62,000 bases of DNA, taken from positions 11,173,980 through 11,235,979 of the forward strand of contig OZ037771.1 in assembly GCA_964035545.1 (NCBI GenBank). The letters are read 5' to 3'. The translations under genes were made by a program, and so were the position numbers. Positions 20,085-37,832 of the stretch are shown here, piece by piece; the stretch's first letter is position 1, and every line of letters begins with the position of its first letter. The notes under the pieces are model-generated. The model had not been told where the DNA came from and searched no databases. It saw nothing but the letters and a program-made list of their open reading frames with translations. The DNA is from Bugula neritina (taxonomy: Eukaryota > Bryozoa > Gymnolaemata > Cheilostomatida > Bugulidae).

Positions 20085-20335
20085 GGTGCTGGCAAGCTCG
20101 CCCTATTTTATACTTTAAAAATTGAGAGCCCTGGAGTTCCAGCGCCTCAACTTCTAGAATGTTCTATACGTTCTCAATTTGAGTCGGTCACCCGAACTTC
20201 AGGCACATCATATTGAGCGCCAAAATTTCACGGCTCCCAAATCAGCCACTCCAAAGTCCGGAACTGAAATCAGATATACATAACCAAAATTTGAATGTCC
20301 ATAATATATTTACAAGGGAAGACAGTTCTAAACAG
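20085..20335 (-). repeat. Diverged LTR-like repeat (5' copy)
   Basis: It shares ordered blocks with 14895-15232 on the minus strand: TTGTAAATATATTATGGACATTCAA, a TATAAAATAGGGC promoter-like block, and GCTTGCCAGCAC. Divergence is high, which implies an old insertion. Confidence 0.5.
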
Positions 20336-21897
20336 TAAATAATAAAACGTATATAATATTATTATAAAAAGTTAAAAAAAGTCAGAAAAAAGATATCATG
20401 TGTAAGGTATATAATTGTCAAGCATTATTATTGAATCACAGGCTATACCTGGGAGACAATAATTTACTGTAATACGTTACAAGGAAAATATGCGTACAGC
20501 CAGTAACCCCTCTATCAATTTCTATGCAACTTATACATATAGCCAACCAACCCAATGACTAGCTGATCAGTAAGCCTCAACAGCGGGTACTAGGTAAAAC
20601 ATGATATAAATACATATTATATTGTAATATAGACAGTTGTCAGGTTTATTGCTTAGCAGCTTATCACTTATAGCTTTTAGCTTTTATACAATTATGTTGT
20701 TGCATGGCTGTGAGCTTGCTTAATCATATTTTAATCATTACCTGTACTATACTACTTAATGAAGGTAGAGTGTTCTAAATAGATAATGTAGAGTGCAATT
20801 GCTTGTCTTTTGCAATTGTATTTATTAACATATAATCTTCAAAATTGTCTGTGGAAAATATTCACATAATAAAATACATAAGTTTTGTTTATACCTTCAT
20901 GATTTTTCATCACAAATTCAATTTAGGTGAGTTACCAAGTTCCGTTGCATTGTAACGGCCACTTGTCAAAATTTTTGGTTTGTAGTAATTTAATTGGCGA
21001 TTTCATAATAACAATCAACAGGCAAAAATGATAACTCTTTGCAGATGTCAGTATTTATGTTTATAATTATATTGGTTGTCTTTCTCAATTGTCACTTTTA
21101 TGGTGTTAACTCAATTAATTAATTAAGTTTTCAAAGGGCATCAAACATTTTTTCAAGCTATATTTTATTATTGCAAATTGAGCTTCGGGGTCAATATGAT
21201 TTTAGCCTAATGATTTTCAGCAAAACTATAAAAGGGTACTTGACTGAGTGAGATTGGAACTCAGAACTTTTTCACTAAAATTCTAAAAGCAATTCAAGAA
21301 GGTTGCAGGAGTAAACAACTGCTGTATATTTATCACTTTACAATGTCTTCATTAATACGCATATTTAAAATGCTAATTATTGGACAAAGGCGAGTTAAAT
21401 TTGAATATAACTTTACTAATAATGTTCATTTTACTTTGTGATAAATAATGTGGTCCTGGTTTGCATTTTGACAAGTTTTGTCGCATTTGAAATATGGAGA
21501 GGATAAATTCATTTTAAAATATAACTATAAAACATTCTCATGAGAGTACATATTGAAATAAATTTTGTTAGTGCTATATAATTTATGCTAGAAACCGTTT
21601 TTTTATTTGATTTAAAAAGTTACAACTTTTATAAAGATTCAACAATAAAAGGTTTGCTAAAATTTCAATTTGTAGAATAGTAATAGACATATTGGACTTT
21701 GAACTTTAGCGTACAGCTTATAGACAAATGTGACTAGTAGGCCTATGCTTTTAATTTAACATTGTTTATCTTTACAGTTATTTGCATTCTGTTTATTGTT
21801 TTTTTTAAAAATTTGCTAGATTAAAAACAAACTTAAACTATGTTTAACTAGCCAAGGTAATAAATAAATAGATTCTGCTCCTTTAGATATTTATGTT
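20336..21897. other. Non-coding AT-rich region
   Basis: No supported coding or repeat feature was seen between the decayed Ty3-like element and the copia element. Confidence 0.5.
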
Positions 21898-21902
21898 GAT
21901 TT
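21898..21902. repeat. Target-site duplication, left copy
   Basis: GATTT directly precedes the LTR at 21903 and recurs immediately after the other LTR (25264-25268). Five bp is the usual size for copia-type integrases. Confidence 0.85.
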
Positions 21903-22175
21903 TGTTGAATGTGTTGCCATCGTGTATAGTATTTATTATGAAATACGATATTGATTGCTGATTTAACTTATCGAGCAAACTGACTGACTGATTTAATTAT
22001 TTGGTAATAAAATATTTATTTGAATCAAAAACATGACGATGGTTTTTGTATAACAGAACGGAAGAGAAGGGGTAAACAAGTATACAGCGATTCTAGTAAA
22101 GCAATTAGTTAGTACATTGTCACGTGATTGTTATGAATGTGATTAGCGATAGGATCGCATGATTGTTTCTCAACA
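21903..22175 (-). repeat. Copia 3' LTR
   Basis: On the minus strand it begins TGTTGAGAAACA and ends CATTCAACA, so the termini are TGTTG...CAACA. It appears identical base for base to 24991-25263. Confidence 0.93.
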
Positions 22176-22187
22176 CGCCCCTTCAAG
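22176..22187 (-). promoter_or_regulatory. Polypurine tract
   Basis: The minus strand reads TTGAAGGGGCG immediately upstream of the 3' LTR. This is the expected position and composition for the plus-strand DNA primer of an LTR retrotransposon. Confidence 0.75.
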
Positions 22188-22800
22188 CATGTGATTTGAT
22201 AGCTAGTAGCTCCAGGGCAATTCTGAGATTGGTTTTAGGCAAGCTCTTAGTCATGACATTGGCAGGGCTCTCAGCTCCTCTGATGTGTTGGTATACTATG
22301 GTGTTTTGCTCTCTGACAATGTGGAATCTAGTGTCAATGTGTTTGCTCCTCTGATGTAAGTATGGTTGTCCCTTAGTGAGGGCAATGGCTCCAAGGTTGT
22401 TGGTGAAAACTGTGTTAGGGTTATTCTGTTTCATCTTGAATGTTTTGCACAAGGTCTGAAAGGTCCTGTTTTGAGTATAGACAAGGGTCTCCGGCACCAG
22501 GTGTGAAGCCTTGTTCCTTGACGAAAGTGGTAAGTGTTTGGTGCCAATTGCGTCTGCTGTGTTTGAGGCCATATATATATAGATCTGTTGAGACGCCAAG
22601 AAAGCTTCCCTTGGTTGCTGGTTTCTTCGTACTCTTCAGGCTGTTGTAGATAGGTTTCCTTATTGATTGGCGTGTTTAGGTACGCCTCTTTAACATCTAG
22701 TTGATGTATCTTCTTGTTTTCATTTTGCTGCTTTCTGTAACAGCAATCTGATTGATGTGAATCTGGTGGTTGGACTGTACATTTCGTCATAGTCAACTCA
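22183..22800 (-). pseudogene. Copia RT fragment fused by deletion to RNase H end
   Basis: On the minus strand, 22796 downward encodes the RT block KKIHQLDVKEAYLNTPINKE followed by YLQQPEEYEE. After a frameshift comes a LKHSRRNWHQ-type 'LYGLKQSPR.W' block near 22560. The frame then runs straight into RNase H: NNLGAIALTKGQ, HQRSKHIDTRFH, then MTKSLPK. The RT segment carrying the Y-V-D-D active site and the first half of RNase H are missing. Two frames are needed to read it, so no enzyme can be made. Confidence 0.88.
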
Positions 22801-23041
22801 TTGTATTTGTCAGTATCCTTTTGCTACATATCTAGTTTTATGTGGTTTTTCACCAGGGGTTTTTCCTTGTTTGAATTATGTAGGGTGTTTATTTTCTTGT
22901 CCTTAGCTCTTTTCTAGGCTTCTTTATCTCTTGAATTTACAGTTTCTTGGTGGACTGTGATATGTTTGCCATCAGTGGGCAAGCATAGTTAGTGTCTTTT
23001 ATGTCATAGTTCTGTAGGTAGGTAGAACACTTTCGTTTCCG

Positions 23042-23370
23042 TTATGATTTACGTGGTCCAGATTGATCAGTGGCCTTTGCCAGATCTGGTGCAGGTCTTT
23101 GTGGCATGACGTTCATTGCGTCATTTCCGCATATTTGTGCAGGTTCTTGTGGCATGGTATTCTGAGTACCATTTCTGCTGTTTTGTGCGGGTCCTTGTGG
23201 CATGACATTCATTGCGTCATTTCCGCATTTGTGTGCAGGTTCTTGTGGTATGGTATTCTGAGTACCATTTCTGCTGTTTAGTGCGGGTCCTTGTGGTATG
23301 ACGTTCATTGCGTCATTTCCGCATGTTTGTGCAGGTTCTTGTGGCATGGTATTCTGGGTACCATTTCTGC
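23042..23370 (-). repeat. 96-bp in-frame tandem repeat in copia pol remnant
   Basis: Three copies at exactly 96-bp spacing (the GAC(G/A)TTCATTG word at 23108, 23204 and 23300) encode a 32-residue repeat of the type PQEPA..CGNDAMNVMPQGPA followed by NSRNGTQNT on the minus strand. The frame stays open through all copies and ends at SGPRKS. It sits in the hinge between the integrase and RT positions. Confidence 0.85.
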
Positions 23371-23374
23371 TGTT

Positions 23375-24188
23375 TTGTGTGCCGGTGTGTGTTCCGGTGT
23401 GTGTTACGGTGCGTGTGCCGGTGTGTGTTTCAGTGTGTGTGTTTCAGTGTGTGCGTGTCAGTGTGTGTTCTGGCGTGTGCGCCGGTGTGTGTTCCGGTGC
23501 GTGTGCCGGTGTGTGTGCCGGTGTGTGTTTCAGTGTGTGCGTGTCAGTGTGTGTTCTGGCGTGTGCGCCGGTGTGTGTTCCGGTGCGTGTGCCAGTTTGT
23601 GTGCCGGTGTGTGTTCCGGTCTGTGTGCCGGTGTGTGTTCCGGTCTGTGTGCCGGTGTGTGTTCCGGTCTGTGTGCCGGTGTGTGTTCCGGTCTGTGTGC
23701 CGGTGTGTGTTCCGGTGTGTGTTCCGGTCTGTGTGCCGGTGTGTGTTCCGGTCTGTGTGCCGGTGTGTGTTCCGGTCTGTGTGCCGGTGTGTGTTCCGGT
23801 GTGTTCCGGTCTTTGTGCCGGTGTGTGTTCCGGTCTTTGTGCCAGTGTGTGTTCCGGTCTTTGTGCCGGTGTGTGTTCCGGTCTGTGTGCCGGTGTGTGT
23901 TCCGGTCTTTGTGCCGGTGTGTGTTCCGGTCTTTGTGCCGGTGTGTGTTCCGGTCTTTGTGCCGGTGTGTGTTCCGGTCTGTGTGCCGGTGTGTGTTCCG
24001 GTCTGTGTGCCGGTGTGTGTTCCGGTCTGTGTGCCGGTGTGTGTTCCGGTCTGTGTGTCAGTGTGTGTTCCGGTCTTTGTGCCGGTGTGTGTTCCGGTCT
24101 TTGTGCCGGTGTGTGTTCCGGTCTTTGTGCCGGTGTGTTCCGGTCTGTGTGTGCCGGTCTGTGTGTGTACCGGTATGTGTGTCGGTGT
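23375..24188. repeat. GTGTGT(T/G)CCGGT minisatellite
   Basis: A roughly 24-bp unit (TGTGTGTTCCGGTCTGTGTGCCGG) and its 12-bp half-units are repeated over about 800 bp. Cys-Val-Pro-Val or Arg-Cys-Val-Phe open frames in all three plus-strand frames follow from the unit length being a multiple of three, not from selection for protein. Confidence 0.95.
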
Positions 24189-24915
24189 GTAGTACTATAT
24201 AGTGAGTAGTACTATATAGTGAGTAGTACAATATAGTGAGTACTGAGTAGTGTTGTATTGTGAGTAGTACTACATAGTGAGTGATACTGTGCAGTGAGTA
24301 ATACTATGTAAAGTGAGTAGTGCTGCCCAGTGAGTAGTACTGTGTACAGTGACCGAGTGATATTGTACAGTGAGTAATAGTAATACTGTGTGCAGTGTGA
24401 GTGAGTGGTAGTGTACAGTGAGCGATACTGCATAGTCACTATGATAGTGAGTGATACTGTACAGTGAGTAATAGTAATACTGTGTACAGTGTGAGTGAGT
24501 GGTAGTGTACAGTGAGCGATACTGCATAGTCACTATGATAGTGAGTGATACTGTACAGTGAGTAATAGTAATACTGTGTACAGTGTGAGTGATATTGTAC
24601 AGTGAGTAGTAGTAATATTTATATTGTGTACCGTGTGAGTGACACTGTAGAGTGAGTGAGTACTGAGTAGTAATAGTACTGTGTACAGTGTGAGTGACAC
24701 TGTAGAGTGAGTGAGTACTGAGTAGTAATAGTACTGTGTACAGTGTGAGTGACACTGTAGAGTGAGTGAGTACTGAGTAGTAATAGTACTGTGTACAGTG
24801 TGAGTGACACTGTACAGTGAGTAGTAGTAGTATTGTGTACAGTGTGAGTGACACTGTACAGTGAGTAGTAGTAGTATTGTGTACAGTGTGAGTGACACTG
24901 TACAGTGTGAGTGAT
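24189..24915. repeat. Composite AGTGAGTA/ACTGTGTACAGTG tandem array
   Basis: Imperfect repeats with periods of about 46-60 bp share the core ACTGTGTACAGTGTGAGTGA. The array lies just inside the PBS, where gag should start. Confidence 0.92.
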
Positions 24916-24976
24916 TAGTATTAGTAGCTACCTCGTGGAGCAAGTCGCAGGGTAGAAGTTGATGGCTACAAAGCAT

Positions 24977-24990
24977 CTGGGCCCATAACC
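24977..24990 (-). promoter_or_regulatory. Copia primer binding site (initiator tRNA-Met anticodon arm)
   Basis: GGTTATGGGCCCAG on the minus strand abuts the 5' LTR. It is complementary to CTGGGCCCATAACC, the anticodon stem-loop of eukaryotic initiator tRNA-Met. Copia-type elements prime from a half-tRNA cut in this loop, so both the family and the polarity are confirmed. Confidence 0.9.
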
Positions 24991-25263
24991 TGTTGAATGT
25001 GTTGCCATCGTGTATAGTATTTATTATGAAATACGATATTGATTGCTGATTTAACTTATCGAGCAAACTGACTGACTGATTTAATTATTTGGTAATAAAA
25101 TATTTATTTGAATCAAAAACATGACGATGGTTTTTGTATAACAGAACGGAAGAGAAGGGGTAAACAAGTATACAGCGATTCTAGTAAAGCAATTAGTTAG
25201 TACATTGTCACGTGATTGTTATGAATGTGATTAGCGATAGGATCGCATGATTGTTTCTCAACA
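24991..25263 (-). repeat. Copia 5' LTR
   Basis: 273 bp with TGTTG...CAACA ends on the minus strand, apparently identical to 21903-22175. Confidence 0.93.
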
Positions 25264-25268
25264 GATTT
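25264..25268. repeat. Target-site duplication, right copy
   Basis: GATTT directly follows the LTR ending at 25263 and matches 21898-21902. Confidence 0.85.
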
Positions 25269-25955
25269 AGTCCTAATAAAATAGTATGAAGTGCTGCTAG
25301 TATATAAGTATTTCATTATTTGTTTTACTAAATTTATGGGTAAGTTATAGGATAATTACATGGTAAAAGTGCTTATTTATTATCGTTTATTTTAAATTAG
25401 CTAGTAGCTTTAAGTACAAATATATCGTTTAGTTGTGTTGCTTTTTAACGTAAAAGAAAATACATATATAAATAAAACAGAAAAACATTGTTGGCAAAGC
25501 TCTACAAAGCATTAGCATTGCAACTAGCAGAAATCTAAGAATAATTATAGTTCTTACTGTTTATTTGTGGTAGTACTGGAGTAGTACTTTTATATTTATA
25601 AATCTGAGATTTTGTATAGAGCATACAAACTATAATACTATACCTTCTGTTGCTTTTGCGAGTAAAAGTTATATTTAATTTCCACTTCCATTATAAATTC
25701 ATTTATGCAAAAATTTTGTTTATATCACATTTTTGTAAGCTGTAAGTTTTTTTATGTTTTATGCTATAACTTGTGAGTTTATGAAAATTCACGAATTGTA
25801 TTGTTTATTCATAAATCAATATGTAGTCGTAGGCAATAAAAAGCTGTTCAACAAATACTGAAAGAATGAAAATTTGAAGTACAAAGGAAAACCTATACTG
25901 TAGCTATAGGCTAACCTGATGTACAAACTATCTACAAGACCATAGAAGTACATCT
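25269..25955. other. 3' flank of the SLC16 gene
   Basis: Non-coding. An AATAAA on the minus strand near 25802-25807 (GAATAAACAATAC) could be the polyadenylation signal of the transporter gene, about 150 bp past its stop. Confidence 0.45.
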
Positions 25956-31616
<5,661 letters not shown>

Positions 31617-32053
31617 GTTCAGCGGAGATACTTTAATGTTATTCTAGTTTTACAGAAAGCCGCAGTCTAAAAGGCAAACTTTTTTACTTAGATTTAAACA
31701 TTTCATCAAAACAATGCAAAAGTGGGAGGAGCTAATCTGCTTTCAATTTTTATCAACAAACTGATAGGTAAATCTGTTGAAACTCCACATAAATATGTTA
31801 GTTTGTTGTTGCAAGAAAGGAGCTAGTGATCATGCAATACCACTAATACAGTGCTCCTTTCATACCTCACTAAGCTGCGGGTAACAAAACCTCAACCCGT
31901 GGCGCAGCAGAATACCAGATCTGTAATATTCGGTCATTTTACACACATGCACAATTTATAAAACAGAGAGGAGGAGGGTCGAAGCTATCTCATGACCTAT
32001 AGAATTTTGTGAGAAATAGAACTGTGAGATATGGAGGAAGCATTGTATTATTA
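31617..32053. other. 5' flank of the SLC16 gene
   Basis: The gene's leader and promoter must lie here or further upstream. No TATA box or clear leader splice site could be assigned. Confidence 0.35.
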
Positions 32054-32092
<39 letters not shown>

Positions 32093-32093
32093 A
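32054..32093. repeat. (GATT)n tetranucleotide repeat
   Basis: About ten tandem copies of GATT. Confidence 0.95.
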
Positions 32094-32176
32094 GATTATA
32101 TTGACATAATTATTTATGGACATTTTACAAGTTTTTGCCTGTCTTGCTTGGCCAGTTTATCTTACAAGAGCAACTG

Positions 32177-32575
<399 letters not shown>

Positions 32576-32639
32576 TGCAGGTGCATATATACAATGCATC
32601 ATCTTAGAGACATTATATGTTAGAACATTGCAATAACAT

Positions 32640-35600
32640 GAAAATGTAAATCTAAAAATTCTATTTTAGAACATCAATAGTTTCAACAGTAAATTTTTCT
32701 ATAACAGCATATGCTTTTGCTTCATATTAAATTTCAATCTGTTAAGTTTTTATAGACTATTTCCAATTATTACTATGCAATGATTCGGTAATTAGCAACA
32801 TTTTTTTTAAATTATAAATTTCATAATTTAAAAAGTTGAAAATTGAGCTCACCATCATTTTCTTGGAGTTAGAGACATTACAGAGCAGTTGATGCTACAT
32901 ATGGCATAGGAGAAGTTAGTGTGTAGAGATTCTAATCTCACCATAACAATAGTTATATAATGTGGTATCGTTGATTCGTGATGTAAAACTATGGTGATAA
33001 AAATCTCCAACATTGTATTATTATACCATATAATCAATTTTAAGATTGTCGGGCCTGGTAACTTTTAACTATGTAAAACATAATGAATTACTATTATATT
33101 ATTTTATGTATATTCAAAGTCAAGTAGAAAGTTATTAAAATCAGATCATCTGATACTAGACAACACTTGTACCAAATTATACAAATGTACAATGCATATT
33201 TCAAATGTGTATTACGTAGACTCAAAGTTACTATAAAGTTTTCAAATAATGAATTAGTATTTTAAAAAGTAATTAGCTCTGTGAAATAAAAATAAAATTT
33301 TCAACTGGAGCTATAAATTGTTACTGAAAAAGTGCTGTGTTTTGTAATTAAATCATGCTTTTGAGCATAAACGCAAATTTTTGAATTAAATAGTTTTTCC
33401 GGTTTGTAATCCTCAGTAGGCCTTCTAATGTATTAGTTTGCACAACAACTGCAGAGGGTTGAAAATGTAAGTTTTGATTCTCTGGTGGGGGGCAAAAGTC
33501 TTTAAAATACCACATGTTTCAACTTTTTTCAAATTAAGATAATGCGTGCAATAATTCTATTAGTATAAATAAAAATCTCACCAAATTTTATAGCCACTAC
33601 CCCTGATATGAAGGGTTTTGTTAAATCAATTTAAGAACCTAATCGAATAAGGCATAGGTGCAATTGTGACTGGATGCTCTTCCTAATATTATCAATGGCT
33701 TTTGTCAGGGTTTCAACCCATGACCTCGTGTTTACTAGGCCAGCGCTCCAACTCCTAGACCATGGCTTCTTCATTCTATTAGTATAAATTATCACTAAAA
33801 ACCAGTAATGGTATTTGTTGATCAAGCAGTAACAAGCGAAAATGATCAATGACAGTCAGAAATGGTCAATAAATCAATGAAAGTCAATGAAGGTGAATAA
33901 AGATCATGATAGTACATAATTGTCAATATACCAGTGAAATGTGCACTTAATTTCAAGAAATGCAAAGCAAAATTTACTGATTAGCTCAAATATTCATTTA
34001 ATTGCTCTGCAGCCAATTGCTCTCTCTACTATAACTTGAAGTTGTTGATAATAGCTGCTTCTTGTAAATCTTAAAAACTTACTTTCCTGTCTCTGCATGT
34101 TTTTCTTGTACTTTTTATATCAGTGTGATGTGTCAAATTAGCAAATGAATAGCTGTCTTTATCAGCTGATCAAGTTTCACACAAATTGAATTCACACCCG
34201 GTGCAAAAATGATAGGCATAGAATGTATTTTATATCCTAATATTGTATCATTCAAGTAGAAGCAATTCTTTGTCCATTATGTAACTAAATCATTGTTGCT
34301 TCATCTTTACAATAGCATATGTTTGTTATGACAGTTGAACAATTTTGAGTATCTATATATTTCACCTAATTTAGAATATAGAATATTTTTGTTTTGTTGT
34401 ATGCATAAAGAAATAGTATTAGTCATTTTGTATTATATAAGAAAAAATATTGGAAGTTGTTGAGCTGCATAAAAATTTAAATTTAAAGCATATAAATATG
34501 TTAAGTTATTTAGTCAAATATTTTCACAAATCACAATTTGGCATTTTTCTACTATTCTTATCAGTTGACAACAATAATCTGCAAAATAATCTTTTAGGAA
34601 TCAGTCATAGTTTAGAATTACTAATATTCTGTTACTGATATTGGTAATAATACATTATAATATAATTTATCATAATATCTAACTAGCTCAAGCAGTTTTT
34701 GTTAAGTAGACCTACAATTATAATGCATATGCAATAAGAAGTTATTTCTATGATTTTCTAAATTGTTTTATCTGTACACATTATTAGCGTTCATATGAAA
34801 GAAAGCTATTGAGTATAAGTTTAATAAAATAACACTAACTCTTGGATTTACATGTTTGTATTTATTTACAACACCGTTTCATGCACATCAATTGAAATAA
34901 AAAATAGTAGTAGCATTAGCTTTATCAATACCAGGTTTTTGAAACTCACTGTTTTTTCAAACGCTAATGCAATTATAATTAAATTTGCAGATGCATTATT
35001 ACATGCTGTTAAAATAAAATTGATTATTTCATATAGTCAAAAGTAAGCTATTATATAACCAATTAAATTATTTATTATCATAATGCTTTATCCTACGGAT
35101 ATTGTAGACTAAAATACAATCGTGCATATATTATTTTGTGTTAAAAAGCAAATCTATTGTAAATTAAAATGGTCTTTCCACCTATACAAAGGAAACATAC
35201 AAGAAGAATTACTATAAAATTTATTTTTCATTGCAGCTTACTATTTACACTAAAAATTTAATTTCTATAGCAATTAATGAGCAGTTAGCTTCAAGCTTGT
35301 TGTGGAACAGATTTAGTGTTTGAAACATTTTAATAGGCAGTATTAGAGCTGAACTGTCATCATTAATATTTGTCAGAGGTAATGATTAATATACTTTAAT
35401 AGCTTATATAATATGATGCTGATTTGAAAAATTAATTTGTTTTGTAAAAGAGTTTTATTTTGAAAGATATATTTAAAAGCAATATGTTATAGCTACTGCT
35501 AGAACACTGCAAAATTAAAATAACATTGTAACAGATATATGAAATTTAATTAAATGTGTTGTTTCATGACAAAAACATAATGCTCTTTATTATTTGCTTA

Positions 35601-37832
35601 TTGCGTTTTTTTAGATTTTTTACATGGTAAAATATTTAGTAAGCAAAACAGATTGAAGTTCTGGTTGACCACTGTATATCTCCTTCAAAGTGTAAATGAG
35701 AAAGTTTGCAAAATTATATACGTAATACACAGCTTACTATTTATTGTCTCCCTGTAATTAACATGAGTAGATAACTACAATAGCATATACTAACAAAAAT
35801 TCAGGAGCTGATAACTGCTATTGTAATGAATATACATAATAATCTTACAATGATTATGTGGTTGTTTTGTGTACCAGAAGTAAAATTATTTTATAAATGA
35901 ATTATATGTTATGACTAAACTAGATCAGGTGACATCTAGAGGTAACTGCTTTATACTATTATTATCTATATAATTTGTTTACTGTATGAAGTGTTAACAA
36001 AGTTGTTACAGTAACTCACTGCTATGAATATATTAACAGAATATTTCAAGCTGCAGTGCCACATACACAAATGTGAAAAGCACATATAATTAGCAAAACA
36101 AATTCAAATTGAAACTAAACAACATTTAGATATGATTGACAATATACGTAAACTGTTGCTTTATATTGGTCTTAAATATATAATAAACTAATAGCTTTCT
36201 TCATTTTGATAGTGTAAACCATAAAGCTCTCATGTGTTATGGCTGTCTCTGTAGGTGTGCATAACATATGCTGTGATTTGTGTTTGTTGCGTGTTCATGT
36301 GCAGATGCGCTTATATAAATAGCTAGGATACAGCAGTAAAAGTGAGAAATAATTATTACTTGTTTCTAAATGTTTTACTGTAGATATGACATATAAGTTA
36401 TATATGATGTCTAGTCATGGAGAATATTTCTTATCTTCATAAACCAATGCATCTTAAACTTACAATTATTTTTACATTCCTAATGAGGTTGAGTGATTAA
36501 AAAGTTAAGAATATATACACTCCTCTTTCTCATCGATTATCTTTGTCTGATTTGATGTGCAAACATCGCTAATATGGATACAGGTATTCATATAATGCTA
36601 AAGGAAATTTCAATACTCCTTTTGTCAATAAAAAACTGTAAACAAAACTTTGATACCCTTTTGGAAAACATTGTAATAATTTTAATACAATATAAAATGT
36701 GCCAACTGAAATGTTAAAAATTAATTCACCTAGAAAAATAAACCTTATATATTGCTAAAAGTTAAACAAAATCTTTTGCAAAAAGTGATTATGAAACAAA
36801 CAGTCTCCCAGACACAAGACTTGCTGATAGTATGGCATCTGACATAGGAATAATAGTTTATATAAGCATCACTATTTAATTACAGACACACGAGTAGAGG
36901 AGGTGGGGGGTATTCTACATCAGATCTTAACTAACACAGCTATTGCCTCTACAGATTCTATATATAGGTCTTATTTGTCATGAATTTCAACCGGAAAGTA
37001 AACACAGCCAGTTTAATAACACATTTTAGATGTGACAAACATATTTAATTATATGTTTTGTCTGGATCAACAGCCTGCATCTTACTGTTTACAATAGCAA
37101 CACATTGTAAAAGTATACATTTATTAACTTTAATATTATCTATGCAAAGAACGCAAGCTATTGGAAAATTGGGAAGATTACCTACAATGTGTCATTATAT
37201 ATATATCCAACTAGTATTTATAAACAGAGATATAGTAATTATAATTTGCATGTATTCTGCTATTATGATATAAAATCAAACCAAAACAAACTTCAAATAT
37301 AATTTAGCAATCATTTTACTCAGCTATCTCATTGCTTACTGAAAAAGGTTAAAAATACAGAACTTACTACAGTTGAATTTTACGTAGAATACTTTTTAAT
37401 ATTTCTTTCATCATTGCCATTTGGTATTATACAGCAAATGCTAAATTAATTATTTTGATAAGCTTGTGGACTTTTTATGCATTCCTAAACGCAAATAAAT
37501 TTATTGTGTGTCAAGATATAATAATAACAGATATAGTTTGTGACTGAATTTAAAAGTTTCCAATTTATTTGTTTAGGTTCACACAAAGATTAAAACTATA
37601 TAAATTATATGAATATATAAAGGAAAATCTGTACAACATAATTTGAGAATCTATAGTTACTGCTACAGCATAAATAAAAGATGAAAAACTTACCATAAAC
37701 AGACACTATAATCATCACAAAGTAAATGAATTATTAAACCCGCACAACATTTTACAGTTCCTACAATATTCTATTCAAAAATTGATAGCTGCCTTGAATT
37801 TTATTCCAACTATTTATATAACTAATTTATTT
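32640..37832. other. Non-coding region between SLC16 and the insulin-like cluster
   Basis: Apart from the SINE at 33571-33772, no exon, RNA gene or transposon protein was recognised. Short open frames lack domains or splice support. Confidence 0.45.
33571..33772 (-). mobile_element. tRNA-derived SINE, copy A
   Basis: The minus strand starts with a tRNA-like head (CCATGGTCTAGGAGTTGGAG as A box region, GGGTTGAAACCC as B box). A body follows (TTAGGAAGAGCATCCAGTCA), and it ends near GGTGAGATTTTT. A 17-bp direct repeat ATTCTATTAGTATAAAT flanks it at 33554-33570 and 33773-33789, which proves insertion by target-primed reverse transcription. Length is about 202 bp. Confidence 0.88.

Larger units (their letters stand above)
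14895..20335 (-). mobile_element. Decayed Ty3-like LTR retrotransposon
   Basis: Two diverged LTR-like repeats bound about 4.8 kb with fragmentary coding matches on the minus strand. The clearest is reverse transcriptase at 18121-17915 (EYRKLNSVTIQSNYPVPRM, then LDAL and YWQVPL). Open frames at 18788-18579 and 19116-18862 sit where protease and gag-side sequence would be expected but are not diagnostic. The GC content is visibly higher than the flanks. Frames are broken throughout, no integrase could be identified, and target duplications were not found. Confidence 0.6.
21903..25263 (-). mobile_element. Ty1/copia LTR retrotransposon, internally deleted and filled with tandem repeats
   Basis: Two 273-bp LTRs, a 5-bp GATTT duplication, a PBS and a polypurine tract define a complete 3361-bp insertion transcribed on the minus strand. 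The interior keeps only broken reverse transcriptase and the end of RNase H. Where gag, protease and integrase should be, there are three tandem arrays: 23080-23370, 23375-24188 and 24189-24915. The LTRs look identical by eye, so the insertion is recent. An element lacking gag and RT could only have moved with proteins supplied in trans. Confidence 0.93.

Noticed and set aside
23375-24188. CRISPR-like repeat-spacer array
   Set aside because: The units are contiguous with no unique spacers, and the locus is eukaryotic.
23291-24209. 300-residue Cys-Val-Pro rich open frames on the plus strand
   Set aside because: All three plus frames are open because the 24-bp and 12-bp repeat units are multiples of three and lack stops. 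The host copia element is transcribed on the other strand.
24212-25066. Ser/Thr/Leu/Tyr-rich open frames on the minus strand as gag
   Set aside because: They read the 46-60 bp tandem array. No zinc knuckle or gag motif is present.
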